This document shows, piece by piece, positions 44,040 to 52,753 of a stretch of DNA of 64,000 bases. This DNA is from Microbispora bryophytorum (lineage in GTDB: Bacteria > Actinomycetota > Actinomycetes > Streptosporangiales > Streptosporangiaceae), in assembly GCF_006874465.1 (NCBI RefSeq), contig NZ_VIRL01000030.1:1-64000 (forward strand). Direction: 5' to 3'. Position 1 is the first letter of the stretch; each line of letters begins with the position of its first letter. Made by a program: the position numbers and the translations under genes. The notes under the pieces are model-generated. The model was not told the origin of the DNA, ran no database searches, and worked only from the letters and a program-made list of their open reading frames with translations.

Positions 44040-46481
44040 GTGCGGTCCTACGATCTGCACGTCGATCTGAGCCGGACCGGGGAGCCGGTGTTCCGATCCA
44101 GGAGCACCATCCGCTTCACCTGCGCCCGGCCGGGTGCCTCCAGCTGGGCGGACGCGCTGCCCCGGCGGATGCGTTCCGCCGTGCTCAACGGGCGGCCGGT
44201 CGAGTACGACGGCGCGGGACGGATCCCGCTGCCCGATCTGGCCGCCGTCAACGAACTGACCGTGGAGGCGGACTACGGCTTCTCCACCGGCGGCGAGGGC
44301 CTCCACCGGTTCACGGATCCGGCCGATCAGCAGGTGTACGTGTACAGCCACCTGCAGCCCGGCCACGCTCCCCGGGTGTTCGCCTGCTTCGACCAGCCCG
44401 ACCTCAAGGCGCCCTTCGAGATCAGCGTGACCGCACCGGACGGATGGACCGTGTTGTCCAACGCCCCGCTAGATGACCGGCCCCGGACAGGCGTCCACAG
44501 GTTCGCACCCACCCCGCCGATCAGCACGTACGTGGTGGCCGTGGCAGCCGGCCCGTGGGTGTCGTGGACGGCGGACCGGGCAGGCGCCGTGCCCCTGGGC
44601 GTGCACTCCCGGCGTTCCCTGGCGACGCACCTCGACCCGGCCGTACTGCTGGAGCGGCTCGGGGCGGGGGTGACGTTCTTCGCCGAGGCGTTCGCGACGC
44701 CCTATCCCTTCCTGAAGCTCGACCTGTGCTTCGTCCCCGAGTTCAACTTCGGGGCCATGGAGAACGCCGCCTGCGTGTTCGCCGCGGAGACGTTCGTGTT
44801 CGACCGCGCGGTGACCCGGTACGCGCACCGCCGCCGGGACGAGATGATCTTCCACGAGATCTCCCACCAGTGGTTCAGCGACCTCGTCACGCTGCGCTGG
44901 TGGGACGACCTGTGGCTGAGTGAGGCGTTCGCCACCTGGGCGGGCGTCCACGCGCTGACCCGGCTCACGGGGGACGCCGACGCCTGGGCCGACTTCGCCG
45001 CGGGCAAGAAGGCGCATGCCTACCTCCTGGACCAGTCGGTCTCCACCCACCCAGTCGTGACCGGCGTCCCCGACGTGGACGCCGCCGGGTCGGCCTTCGA
45101 CGCGCTGACGTACCACAAGGGCGCGAGCGTGCTGCGCCAGCTCGTGGCCCGCCTGGGGCTCGACGGGTTCCTGGAGGGCATGCGGCGCTACTTCGCGGAC
45201 CACTCCTACGGCACCGCCGGCCGGGCCGAGATGCTGGACGCCCTGGCGGCGGCGGGCGGCCGGGACCTGACCACCTGGACGGACGCCTGGCTGCTGACGG
45301 CCGGGCTCACCGAGGTGCGGGCCGACTTCGACGTCGACGAGACCGGGTGCTTCACGCGTTTCGACCTGCTCCAGGAAGGGTCGCCCCGGCCGCACCGTCT
45401 CGCGGTGGGCGTCTACGCGGAGGACCGCCACGGCGACCTGGTGCGCGTGCGCAGGCACGAACTCGACGCCGACGGCCCCCGGACGAGCGTGGACGCGCTC
45501 GTCGGCAGCCGGTCCGGCTCGCTGGTGCTGCCCAACGACGGCGACCTGACGTACTGCAGGATCGTGCTGGACGCCCGCTCGACGGAGGAGGTCGTCCACC
45601 GCATCGGCCGGCTGGCCGATCCCATGGCCCGCTCGCTGTGCTGGACGGCGGCGTGGGACATGGTCCGGCACGGGGAGCTGCCGCCGCGGCGGTTCCTGAC
45701 GATGGTCCTCGGCGGGCTCACGGCGGAGACGCAGATCGGCGTGTTCCAGCGGCTCCTCGTCCGGGCCGCCACCGTGCTGACGGCCTACACCGAGCAGGGC
45801 TGGGCTCGCGCCCACGGCTGGCCCTCGTACGTGGACCGCCTGCTGAACGTCGTCAGCAGCGCCCACGATCGCGACACGGACGGCGACACGGACGGCGACA
45901 CGGACCAGAGGCTGGCGGCGGCGCGGGCCGCCGCGGATGCGGCGCTGACGGCCGGCCACGTCGACACCGTGCGCGCATGGTTCCACGGAGCGGCCCCGTT
46001 CGACGTGGACGACGCGTTGCGCCGCAGGCTCGCCCGGTCCCTGGTCGCGCACGGTGAGCCCCTGGAGGACGTCACCGGCGCCTTCACCGCCGTGGAGGAA
46101 CGGCTCGCCGAGCGGCTCAGGGCGTCGGTGCCCACCGCGGAGGCCAAGGAGTGGACGTGGACGACCGCCCTGCGCAGCGAGAGCGTCACACAGGTCCGCG
46201 CGCTGGCCGACGGCTTCGCCCACCCCGCGCACCATCACCTGCTCACGCCGTTCGCGCGGCGCTACGCGCAGGACGTCCCCCCGCTGCTGGCCGCCATGGG
46301 AGACCGGGAGCCGGCGCGTACGGTCGCCGTCCGGATGTTCCCCTCCTGGTCGGTCTCACGACGCACGCTCGGCGTGATCGACCGCCTGCCCGCCGACGAC
46401 CGGTTCGTCAGACTGACCGGCGCGGCCAGGGCCGAGCTCGCCCTCGCCGTGGACCTGTCGGAGCGGGACGCCGCCGGGTGA
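44040..46481 (+). CDS. M1-family aminopeptidase (PepN-like)
   Basis: Zinc aminopeptidase of about 813 aa. The exopeptidase motif FGAMEN (in PEFNFGAMENAACVF) and the zinc site HEISHQWFSDLV with the third ligand in LSEAFATWAGVHAL are intact, followed by an ERAP1-like C-terminal helical domain. Listed from the GTG at 44040, but homology extends upstream through LTHAEATERGALLRV to an AGGAGG at 43970-43975, 7 nt before an ATA codon at 43983, which would give a typical N-terminus. Its 3' end overlaps the M3-like peptidase gene by 126 bp. A role in trimming peptides of the adjacent RiPP pathway is possible but unproven. Confidence 0.85.
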   Translation: MRSYDLHVDLSRTGEPVFRSRSTIRFTCARPGASSWADALPRRMRSAVLNGRPVEYDGAGRIPLPDLAAVNELTVEADYGFSTGGEGLHRFTDPADQQVYVYSHLQPGHAPRVFACFDQPDLKAPFEISVTAPDGWTVLSNAPLDDRPRTGVHRFAPTPPISTYVVAVAAGPWVSWTADRAGAVPLGVHSRRSLATHLDPAVLLERLGAGVTFFAEAFATPYPFLKLDLCFVPEFNFGAMENAACVFAAETFVFDRAVTRYAHRRRDEMIFHEISHQWFSDLVTLRWWDDLWLSEAFATWAGVHALTRLTGDADAWADFAAGKKAHAYLLDQSVSTHPVVTGVPDVDAAGSAFDALTYHKGASVLRQLVARLGLDGFLEGMRRYFADHSYGTAGRAEMLDALAAAGGRDLTTWTDAWLLTAGLTEVRADFDVDETGCFTRFDLLQEGSPRPHRLAVGVYAEDRHGDLVRVRRHELDADGPRTSVDALVGSRSGSLVLPNDGDLTYCRIVLDARSTEEVVHRIGRLADPMARSLCWTAAWDMVRHGELPPRRFLTMVLGGLTAETQIGVFQRLLVRAATVLTAYTEQGWARAHGWPSYVDRLLNVVSSAHDRDTDGDTDGDTDQRLAAARAAADAALTAGHVDTVRAWFHGAAPFDVDDALRRRLARSLVAHGEPLEDVTGAFTAVEERLAERLRASVPTAEAKEWTWTTALRSESVTQVRALADGFAHPAHHHLLTPFARRYAQDVPPLLAAMGDREPARTVAVRMFPSWSVSRRTLGVIDRLPADDRFVRLTGAARAELALAVDLSERDAAG

Positions 46482-47861
46482 CAACCACTCCTCGGCGCCG
46501 TCACCGGCGGCGAACGACTCGAACAGCTCCCGCACGGCCGGTCCGGCGTCCGGGCCCGCGTACCACCGCTCCCCCGCCCGGCCCGCCAGGTGGTCCCACA
46601 GCGTCTCGCGCAGTGCGAACGCCTGGTGATACACCAGCGGGTAGCAGGGCTTGCCCTCCAGGTAGGTCTGCATCCGATCCCACGCGGCCCCTCGGTCCAC
46701 CGCGACGCCGAACTCCCGCTCATGCGAGCGCACGTACTCGCCGGCCGGGTCCGGGTGTCCGTCGTGCACGGCCATCTCGAAGCAGAGGCCGGTCGCCACC
46801 AGGCGCCGGACGTGCTCACGCGCGAGGGCCAGGCGCTCCACGGCCTCGGCGTCCACCGTGACACCGAGGTGGCGCCGCTGCCAGTCCGGCCGCCGGACGA
46901 CCTGTTCCAGGGTGAAGCCGAACGCCTCGGTCAGCGCCGGATGCGTGCGCCACAGGTCGGCGCAGTGCCGGGTGCCCGCGGTGAAGTGCAGGGCGTGCCC
47001 GAACTCGTGCAGAAGCGTCGCGTAGTGCCCCAGCGTCGTGCCCGGCGTGATGGACACCCGTACGTCGGCCGGCGGCGCGACCGGCGAGCAGAACGCCGTG
47101 CCCGACTTGCCGGGCCGTGCGACGTCGTCGACGACGATGCGTTCCAGACATCCGCCGAAACCCCACTCCCGTACGGTGGCGCGGACGCTTGCGAGCGCGC
47201 CGACGGCGCCCTCGGGCAGGACGGCGCGTGCGGCGACGAGGCGGGCGTCCGCCAGGGACGGGGTGGAGATCGCGTCGCGTGCCCGCCAGTCGTCCCATCG
47301 CCTGAGGAACCCGGCCCGGGTGGCGTCCAGCCAGTTCCGGGCGTGGGCGACGAACCGGTCCACCTCCGGGTGCAGCGCCCGCACCAGCGCGGCGTGCGTC
47401 GGGAACCCCAGCTCGGCCCGCGCCTCTGCGTACGCGCCGAGCCAGCGCCGCCGGCCCTCGCGCAGCCGCTCCCCCACGTCCGCCAGGGCGGCCCGGACCT
47501 CGGCGCGCCGCCGGTCGTCGGTGACGGTCCGCGACAGGGCGACCAGTTCCCCGTGGGTGAGCGTCCTGCCGCCGGCCTCGGCGGTGACGGTGCGCTGGAG
47601 CAGCCGCAGCCCCGCGGTCGCCTCCGTCAGCCGGACGCGGAAGTACCAGAGGACCAGCTCCCCGGCGTAGTGCAGGTCACCGTGCTCCAGTGCCAGGAGG
47701 ACGAGCCCGCCGTCGGTCAGCCAGGTGAGCCCGCCCTCCGGCAGGGCCGGGTGGTCCTCGCGCTGCCCCGTCGCGGCCAGCCAGCGGGCATGGGCGACCC
47801 GGGCCTGCAGCGCCGCCAGGTTCTCGACGTGACCGGCCAGGTAGCCGGGGACGGTGGTCAC
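46356..47861 (-). CDS. M3-like zinc metallopeptidase (oligopeptidase F-like)
   Basis: Protein of 501 aa, largely helical, with the zinc motif ATLLHEFGHALHF and downstream FEMAVHDGH, which provides the third-ligand glutamate region of M3 peptidases. GTG at 47861 overlaps the stop of the FAD monooxygenase gene as GTGA; the long extension to 48671 is only frame-shadow. It is the last gene of the putative RiPP operon, and intracellular M3 peptidases cut short peptides, so leader or core trimming is a reasonable inference. The last about 40 residues overlap the convergent aminopeptidase gene and are low complexity. Confidence 0.75.
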   Translation of the reverse strand: MTTVPGYLAGHVENLAALQARVAHARWLAATGQREDHPALPEGGLTWLTDGGLVLLALEHGDLHYAGELVLWYFRVRLTEATAGLRLLQRTVTAEAGGRTLTHGELVALSRTVTDDRRRAEVRAALADVGERLREGRRRWLGAYAEARAELGFPTHAALVRALHPEVDRFVAHARNWLDATRAGFLRRWDDWRARDAISTPSLADARLVAARAVLPEGAVGALASVRATVREWGFGGCLERIVVDDVARPGKSGTAFCSPVAPPADVRVSITPGTTLGHYATLLHEFGHALHFTAGTRHCADLWRTHPALTEAFGFTLEQVVRRPDWQRRHLGVTVDAEAVERLALAREHVRRLVATGLCFEMAVHDGHPDPAGEYVRSHEREFGVAVDRGAAWDRMQTYLEGKPCYPLVYHQAFALRETLWDHLAGRAGERWYAGPDAGPAVRELFESFAAGDGAEEWLSPGGVPLRQVHGEGELGPGRAGQSDEPVVGGQAVDHAERAS

Positions 47862-49093
47862 GACGCGTCCACGGAGGCCGCCGGGGGCAGGCCGAGCACC
47901 TCCGAGGCGCCGTCGGCGACCCGCTGCCAGAAGTCGCGCCGGTCCTCGGGGAGCCCGGCGAACAGCTCCGAGCAGCGGCGGGTCATCTCCAGCGCCAGCC
48001 CGGGATGGGCCAGCACGCCCCGGATCCAGGCGAGCTGGCCGGGCTCCGGCGGGTCGATGCGCAGCCCCGCGAGACCCGCGCGGACCTTGCGCCCGACGCG
48101 CTCGTCCAGGCGGGTCGCGTAGCTCTCCCGGGCCTGCGGCGTGTCGCCGTCCACCGCGAGGGGCACCGTGGCGGCGAGGGCCTCCGCCGCCGCGCAGGCG
48201 TCGGTGATGCCCGCGCCGAACAGCGGGTCCTTGTGGCAGTAGGCGTCGCCCGCCAGCCGCCAGCCGGGTCCGGCCGGCTCGCGGTGGAAGTTGCGCAGGC
48301 TCTTGGACGCGTACACGGGCGAGACCCGCCGCGCCGCACGCAACCGGTCCGCCATGGCGGGGATCGAGCGGAGCAGGCGCTCGTACCCCTCCTCTCCCCC
48401 CGCCTCCGCCCGGATCGCCGCGTACTCTCCCACGGGCGCCGACAGCATGATCACCCACCGCCCGCCGTCGCACGGGCCGGCCTGGAGCACGTGGCCGCCG
48501 TCGTGCCACAGCTCCAGCGCGGGCGAGGGCAGCGGGACGACGTCCTCCCAGTAGGCGTGGAAGGTGCAGCGCATGGCCCCGGCGTCGAAGGTCGTGGCCG
48601 CGCCGGTCTGGCGGGCGGTCGCAGATCCCCGCCCGTCCGCGCCCACGACGATCCTGGCCTTCTCCGACCACCCCGCGCCCTCGATCCCGATGACCTGGTC
48701 ACCGTCCCAGCGCAGGGACCGCACGGGGCTGCGTTCCCTGATCTCGGCCCCGTAACGGCTCGCGGCGCGCAGCAGGACCCCGCTGAGGGTCTCCCGGCGT
48801 ACGCACAGGTTGTAGTGGTACGGCGAGCGGGGCAGCATGGGCGCCCCGTAGTAGCCGCCCTCGACCTCCAGGTGCCAGCGCCGCAGCGGTGGCGCGCCGG
48901 TGGCGAGGACCTCCTCCAGCACGCCGAGCCGGTCCAGGAAGGCCAGCGTCGTCGGGCCGAAGAAGTGGGTGGAGACGGCCGGAGCGGGCAGCCGGGTGCG
49001 GTCGCACACCAGGACCCGCAGCCCCTCCCGCGCGAGCAGGGCGGCGCTCGCGGCCCCGGTGACGCCGCCGCCGACCACGATCACGTCATACAT
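47858..49093 (-). CDS. FAD-dependent monooxygenase (PHBH/geranylgeranyl-reductase fold)
   Basis: Flavoprotein of 411 aa. The dinucleotide motif is YDVIVVGGGVTGAASAALLA, the ARIVVGADGRGSATAR DG motif follows, and the second FAD motif is WRLAGDAYCHKDPLFGAGIT. It resembles aromatic hydroxylases, halogenases and geranylgeranyl reductases; the halogenase lysine and WxWxIP motif are not seen. Its position inside the operon (15 nt after TldE, GTGA to the peptidase) suggests it oxidises the modified peptide or its arsenic. The substrate is not known. Confidence 0.8.
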   Translation of the reverse strand: MYDVIVVGGGVTGAASAALLAREGLRVLVCDRTRLPAPAVSTHFFGPTTLAFLDRLGVLEEVLATGAPPLRRWHLEVEGGYYGAPMLPRSPYHYNLCVRRETLSGVLLRAASRYGAEIRERSPVRSLRWDGDQVIGIEGAGWSEKARIVVGADGRGSATARQTGAATTFDAGAMRCTFHAYWEDVVPLPSPALELWHDGGHVLQAGPCDGGRWVIMLSAPVGEYAAIRAEAGGEEGYERLLRSIPAMADRLRAARRVSPVYASKSLRNFHREPAGPGWRLAGDAYCHKDPLFGAGITDACAAAEALAATVPLAVDGDTPQARESYATRLDERVGRKVRAGLAGLRIDPPEPGQLAWIRGVLAHPGLALEMTRRCSELFAGLPEDRRDFWQRVADGASEVLGLPPAASVDAS

Positions 49094-49108
49094 CGGCCAC
49101 TCCTCGCG

Positions 49109-50458
49109 TCATGTCCCGCCGGCCAGCACGAACGGCATGCGGCCCGACCAGATCCTGCTGACGGCCCACCGGCGGTCGCTGACCGCGCGGAACCGGCGGC
49201 CGAGCACCTCACGCAGGTCCAGCGCGATCGGACGCTGCCGGAGGATCCCGGCCACCCGTCCGTCCCTGATCAGGAACCCGAGCCGCAGCCTGCCCTCGAC
49301 GACCGGTGAGAGGCCGGCGCGCTGGTGCCCGCCCATCAGCGACTCGACGAGCACCCCCTCGCGGACGCCGGCCAGCAGGTCGTCGAGGGAACCGGCGTCG
49401 GCCGGTCCGGCGGACAGCGTCGCGCCGTTGAGCACCGGCGTGGCGGGCTTGAGCACCGTACGGCGCAGCGCGTTGCCCCGGAACCCGTGCCCGGTGGGCG
49501 CCGTCCCGCACGCGGCCGCCGTACGGACGCTGTGGTACGCCCGGACCGGGACACCCCGCTCGACCAGCGTGAGGGGCGCGCACGGCACGCCGTCGTCGTC
49601 GCAGCCCGGCCAGGCCAGCCCGCCGGTGCCCTCCTCGTCGGCGGCGTCCGGCGCGGCCGGCTCCGAAGGGTGGTCGCGCAGGCCGATCGAGGGGTGCAGG
49701 AACGGCTCCCCCAGGTGCCCGGCGACGAACGAGCGGCCCGCGGTGACGGCGGTGCCGTTCAGCGCCGTCACCAGCGGGGTGAGCAGGGTGTGCACCGCGG
49801 ACGGCGCGAGCAGCACGTCGTGGTCGCCCGAGGGCACGTCGGCAGCGGGCAACCCGTCCCAGCCGGCCGCGGCCTCCAGCCATGCGGAGAGCGCGGCGGG
49901 CAGCGCCGGCGTCCGGGTCCAGCCGGTCCAGGGCAACTGGACGACCGACCCTTCCGCCAGCGCGGCGATGTGGAAGAACCGGTCCGAGGTCGTGGTCCGC
50001 CCGTCCGGGGCCGCGCGGTGCACCGTCTGTTCGGTCCGGGTCACCGTGCCGTGCACCGTCAGCCCGGCCGAGCGTTGCAGCGCGCCCAGCTGCTCGGCCA
50101 GGAGCCGGACGGACCGGGTTCCCTCATCCACGGCGGCCGTCTCGGCGGCCGCAGGGGCGGCGTTCCGCCCGATGACCGGGTCGCGTGGCGCCGGAGGCCC
50201 GTGAGCCGCGTTCCGTACGGCGTCGCCGACCAGCCCGTGCACGTCGTCGAGGCGGGTCGTGGTGGCCGTGCCCACCCGGCCGTGGCGGTGCACCCGCAGG
50301 CACAGCGCCGTCTCATGCGCGGACCTGACCAGGTCGGGCACTCCCGAGCCGACCTCCACCACGGTGTCGTCGCGCTCGACGGACATGATCTCCCAGTGGT
50401 CGGCGCGGGCCGCGGCCTCCGCTCCGACCTGTTCCAGCCGGTCAGCCAGAGGTGACAC
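49109..50458 (-). CDS. TldE/PmbA-like subunit
   Basis: Protein of 449 aa, the non-catalytic partner type of TldD/TldE peptidases. It lacks the HExxxH motif and has the fold landmarks SGDHDVLLAPSAVHTLLTPL and GATLSAGPADAGSLDDLLAG, with GVLVESLMGGHQ and EGRLRLGFLIRDGRVAGILR in the C-terminal half. The GTG at 50458 overlaps the TldD stop by 17 nt. TldD/E pairs cleave leader or core peptides in microcin B17 and other RiPP systems, acting as a heterodimer inside the cell. It supports a peptide-processing role for this operon. Confidence 0.82.
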   Translation of the reverse strand: MSPLADRLEQVGAEAAARADHWEIMSVERDDTVVEVGSGVPDLVRSAHETALCLRVHRHGRVGTATTTRLDDVHGLVGDAVRNAAHGPPAPRDPVIGRNAAPAAAETAAVDEGTRSVRLLAEQLGALQRSAGLTVHGTVTRTEQTVHRAAPDGRTTTSDRFFHIAALAEGSVVQLPWTGWTRTPALPAALSAWLEAAAGWDGLPAADVPSGDHDVLLAPSAVHTLLTPLVTALNGTAVTAGRSFVAGHLGEPFLHPSIGLRDHPSEPAAPDAADEEGTGGLAWPGCDDDGVPCAPLTLVERGVPVRAYHSVRTAAACGTAPTGHGFRGNALRRTVLKPATPVLNGATLSAGPADAGSLDDLLAGVREGVLVESLMGGHQRAGLSPVVEGRLRLGFLIRDGRVAGILRQRPIALDLREVLGRRFRAVSDRRWAVSRIWSGRMPFVLAGGT

Positions 50459-51857
50459 GTATGCCTCGCAATCGCAGCGTGGGGGCCCAGGAGCTGACCG
50501 GCAGCGCGTTCTGGCCCTGCTTGCCGCAGCTCGCCGAGGTGTCGCCGCGCCACTGGTCACGGCCGATCGCGTCGATGGCCGCGAAGGCGCCGAGCACGTC
50601 ACCGGACAGCACCACGCCTCTGACCCGGCCGCGGACCTCGCCGTCGCGGATCTCCCGGCACTCCGCCGGCAGGAAGGTGAATCCGGCGCGGTCGGTCTGC
50701 CCGCCGAGCACGCCGCGGGCCAGCAGCCCGCGCGTCACACCGCCGATCATCTCCTCCTCGGACGCGGCGCCGGGGGCGATGGCGATCGTCCGCAACCGGG
50801 GCAGCGGCGGGTGGCGGAAGTTCAGGGCTCTGGCGTTGCCGGTGGGCTCCTCGCGGAAGGCCGCCGCGGTGGAGCGGTCGTGCAGCCGGGGCCGGGTGAC
50901 GACACCGTCGCGCAGCAGCTCCACCGCAGACCCCGCCGTGCCCTCGTCGTCCACCGGTACGAAGCCCCGCGCACCGGGGCGTCCGGGGTGATCGGTGATC
51001 GTCAGCATGGACGGGCCGAGCCGGCGCCCGGGGGCCAGGGACCGTTGCAGATGCGCGTCCCCGAGGTGGTGGTCGGCCTCGGCGAGATGCCCGATCGTCT
51101 CGTGGGCCCAGATGCCGGCCAGCGGGCCGTCGCAGACGACGTCGTAGTCCCCGGGCGCCACGACGGGGGCGGCGCGCAGGTCCACGGCGGTCGCGACGGC
51201 GGCCTCCACATCCGGGGCCAGGCCCCGCACCACGGAGAAGTCGCCGCCGCTGCCGGCCGACACCGAGCCGGCGGTCCTCGCGGCGCCGCCGTCGGCGTAG
51301 ACGGTGATCTGCAGCGTCAGGTCCCTGCGCCGGTAGGAGACGCCGGTCCCCTCGCTGGTGAACAGCTCCACGTCCGCGACCGACTCGCGGTAGTAGACCA
51401 GCGCGCCGGTCACGCCGGGGTGCGCCGCCAGCGCCGCCGCGTGGTAGGCGCCGAGCAGTTCGATCTTCTCCGCCAGGCCGACCGTCTCCGCGAGCTCACC
51501 GGCCTCGCCGGTTTCGCCGGTTTCGCCGGTTTCGCCGGTTTCGCCGGGACGGTCGTCCCGGTAGGGCCGGTGTGCGGCGAGACGTCCCGCCGCACACCCA
51601 AGTTCGGCGGCGTCGCGCGCGGCCCTGCGCAGCACCGGCCCGGCGTCCACGGCGGTGCTCGACGCGAACGCCGACCCCGACCGGCCGACGACCCGGGCAC
51701 AGCACCCCTCGTCACGGCTGGTCACGCTGCTTTCCAGGCCGTCACCGCGCCACACCAGATCGACGGTCCTGGCGCGTTCGAGCCGTACCTCGGCGTAGTC
51801 GCCCGCCCGCAGACCGGCGTCCCGGAAGAGCGCGGGCGAGCCGCCGGTCAGCAGCAC
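50442..51857 (-). CDS. TldD-like zinc metallopeptidase
   Basis: Catalytic subunit of a TldD/TldE pair, 471 aa. The zinc site is WAHETIGHLAEADH (HExxxH), and the cysteine ligand region near the C-terminus is SASCGKQGQNALPVSSWAP. A low-complexity (Gly-Glu-Thr)n stretch at about residues 105-118 is encoded by 9-bp repeats. GTG at 51857 overlaps the ArsM-like stop. By analogy with known TldD/E pairs in RiPP pathways, it likely removes the leader from the modified peptide encoded at 54344. Confidence 0.86.
   Translation of the reverse strand: MLLTGGSPALFRDAGLRAGDYAEVRLERARTVDLVWRGDGLESSVTSRDEGCCARVVGRSGSAFASSTAVDAGPVLRRAARDAAELGCAAGRLAAHRPYRDDRPGETGETGETGETGEAGELAETVGLAEKIELLGAYHAAALAAHPGVTGALVYYRESVADVELFTSEGTGVSYRRRDLTLQITVYADGGAARTAGSVSAGSGGDFSVVRGLAPDVEAAVATAVDLRAAPVVAPGDYDVVCDGPLAGIWAHETIGHLAEADHHLGDAHLQRSLAPGRRLGPSMLTITDHPGRPGARGFVPVDDEGTAGSAVELLRDGVVTRPRLHDRSTAAAFREEPTGNARALNFRHPPLPRLRTIAIAPGAASEEEMIGGVTRGLLARGVLGGQTDRAGFTFLPAECREIRDGEVRGRVRGVVLSGDVLGAFAAIDAIGRDQWRGDTSASCGKQGQNALPVSSWAPTLRLRGIRVTSG
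51501..51545 (-). repeat. 9-bp tandem repeats inside tldD
   Basis: Four perfect GGTTTCGCC units at 51510-51545 plus one variant at 51501-51509, in frame, encoding repeated Gly-Glu-Thr on the minus strand. Array length could vary by slippage without breaking the frame. Confidence 0.85.
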
Positions 51858-52753
51858 GGTCGCGCGGGGCTGTCGTCCCGGTAGGCGAAGATCATGGCAC
51901 TGGTGACCTGCGCACCGTCACGGTAGGAGACGAGCCCGTCGCTGCGCATGTCCACGCTGCCGAAGCCCGCGCCGAGCACCAGGTCGCGGTACTGGCTCTC
52001 GGTCATGCCCACCACGCACCGGGCGAAGTCCTCCGCGCCGGCGGACTCGCCGGCCGCCACGTCCGCCGGGGGCGGGCCGTCGTCGGAGTACACGACGTCG
52101 GAGATCACCGCCACCCCTCCCGGGCGCAGGACGGCCGCGACCGCGTGGAGCACTTCCTTCTTGTCGGGGAACATGCCGAGGACGCAGTTGCTCATCACCA
52201 CGTCCACGCTGCCCTCACGCACCGGCGGGCGCCGGATGTCACCGACCCGCACGTCGATGTTCTTGAGCCCCATCTCCCTGGCCGCGCGGCGAGCCGTCCT
52301 TACCATCTGCATCGACGCGTCGACGCCGATGACTCGGCCCGTCTCACCCACCCGGCGCGCGGCGATCAGCAGATCCAGCCCGGCGCCGCAGCCGAAGTCC
52401 ACGACAGTCTGCCCGGCGCGCAGGCCGATCGCGTTCATGGGCGAGCCGCAGCCGCTGGACAGCTCCAGGACCCAGTCGGGGATCTCGGCGAGCTCCTCCG
52501 GCGTGTACACCGACGTGGGAGAGCAGCACAGCGTGCTGGTGCCCTGCACCGCCAGCGCGTCGTAGCGCTTCTTGACGTGCGTCTCGATTGGGACGGGACC
52601 CTGGTCGGCCGGGGCCGCGCAGCAGCCCGCCGCCTGGTCGGCGGTCGCGGGGGCGCATCCGCAGGCGTCCGGCTCGGCGACCATGCCGGCCGCCGCCTGC
52701 GGCCGGATCAGCTCATCCAGGGAAACGAACCCACGCGTGTCATCTGCTCCCAC
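51848..52753 (-). CDS. Cysteine-rich ArsM-like SAM methyltransferase of the RiPP operon
   Basis: Methyltransferase of 301 aa. It begins with a cysteine-rich segment (DACGCAPATADQAAGCCAAP, C31, C33, C44, C45). The ArsM pattern of the arsenosugar branch follows: STLCCSPTSVYTPEELAEIP, LELSSGCGSPMNAIGL, SAM motif VVDFGCGAGLDLLIAARRVG and DVVMSNCVLGMFPDKKEVL. It ends ARPCC. GTG at 52753 with GAGGGAAC upstream lies 46 nt inside the radical-SAM gene, so the two are tightly coupled. As(III) methylation is the family role; methylation of arsenic held by a peptide, or of a peptide residue, is inference from context. Confidence 0.82.
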   Translation of the reverse strand: MGADDTRGFVSLDELIRPQAAAGMVAEPDACGCAPATADQAAGCCAAPADQGPVPIETHVKKRYDALAVQGTSTLCCSPTSVYTPEELAEIPDWVLELSSGCGSPMNAIGLRAGQTVVDFGCGAGLDLLIAARRVGETGRVIGVDASMQMVRTARRAAREMGLKNIDVRVGDIRRPPVREGSVDVVMSNCVLGMFPDKKEVLHAVAAVLRPGGVAVISDVVYSDDGPPPADVAAGESAGAEDFARCVVGMTESQYRDLVLGAGFGSVDMRSDGLVSYRDGAQVTSAMIFAYRDDSPARPCC

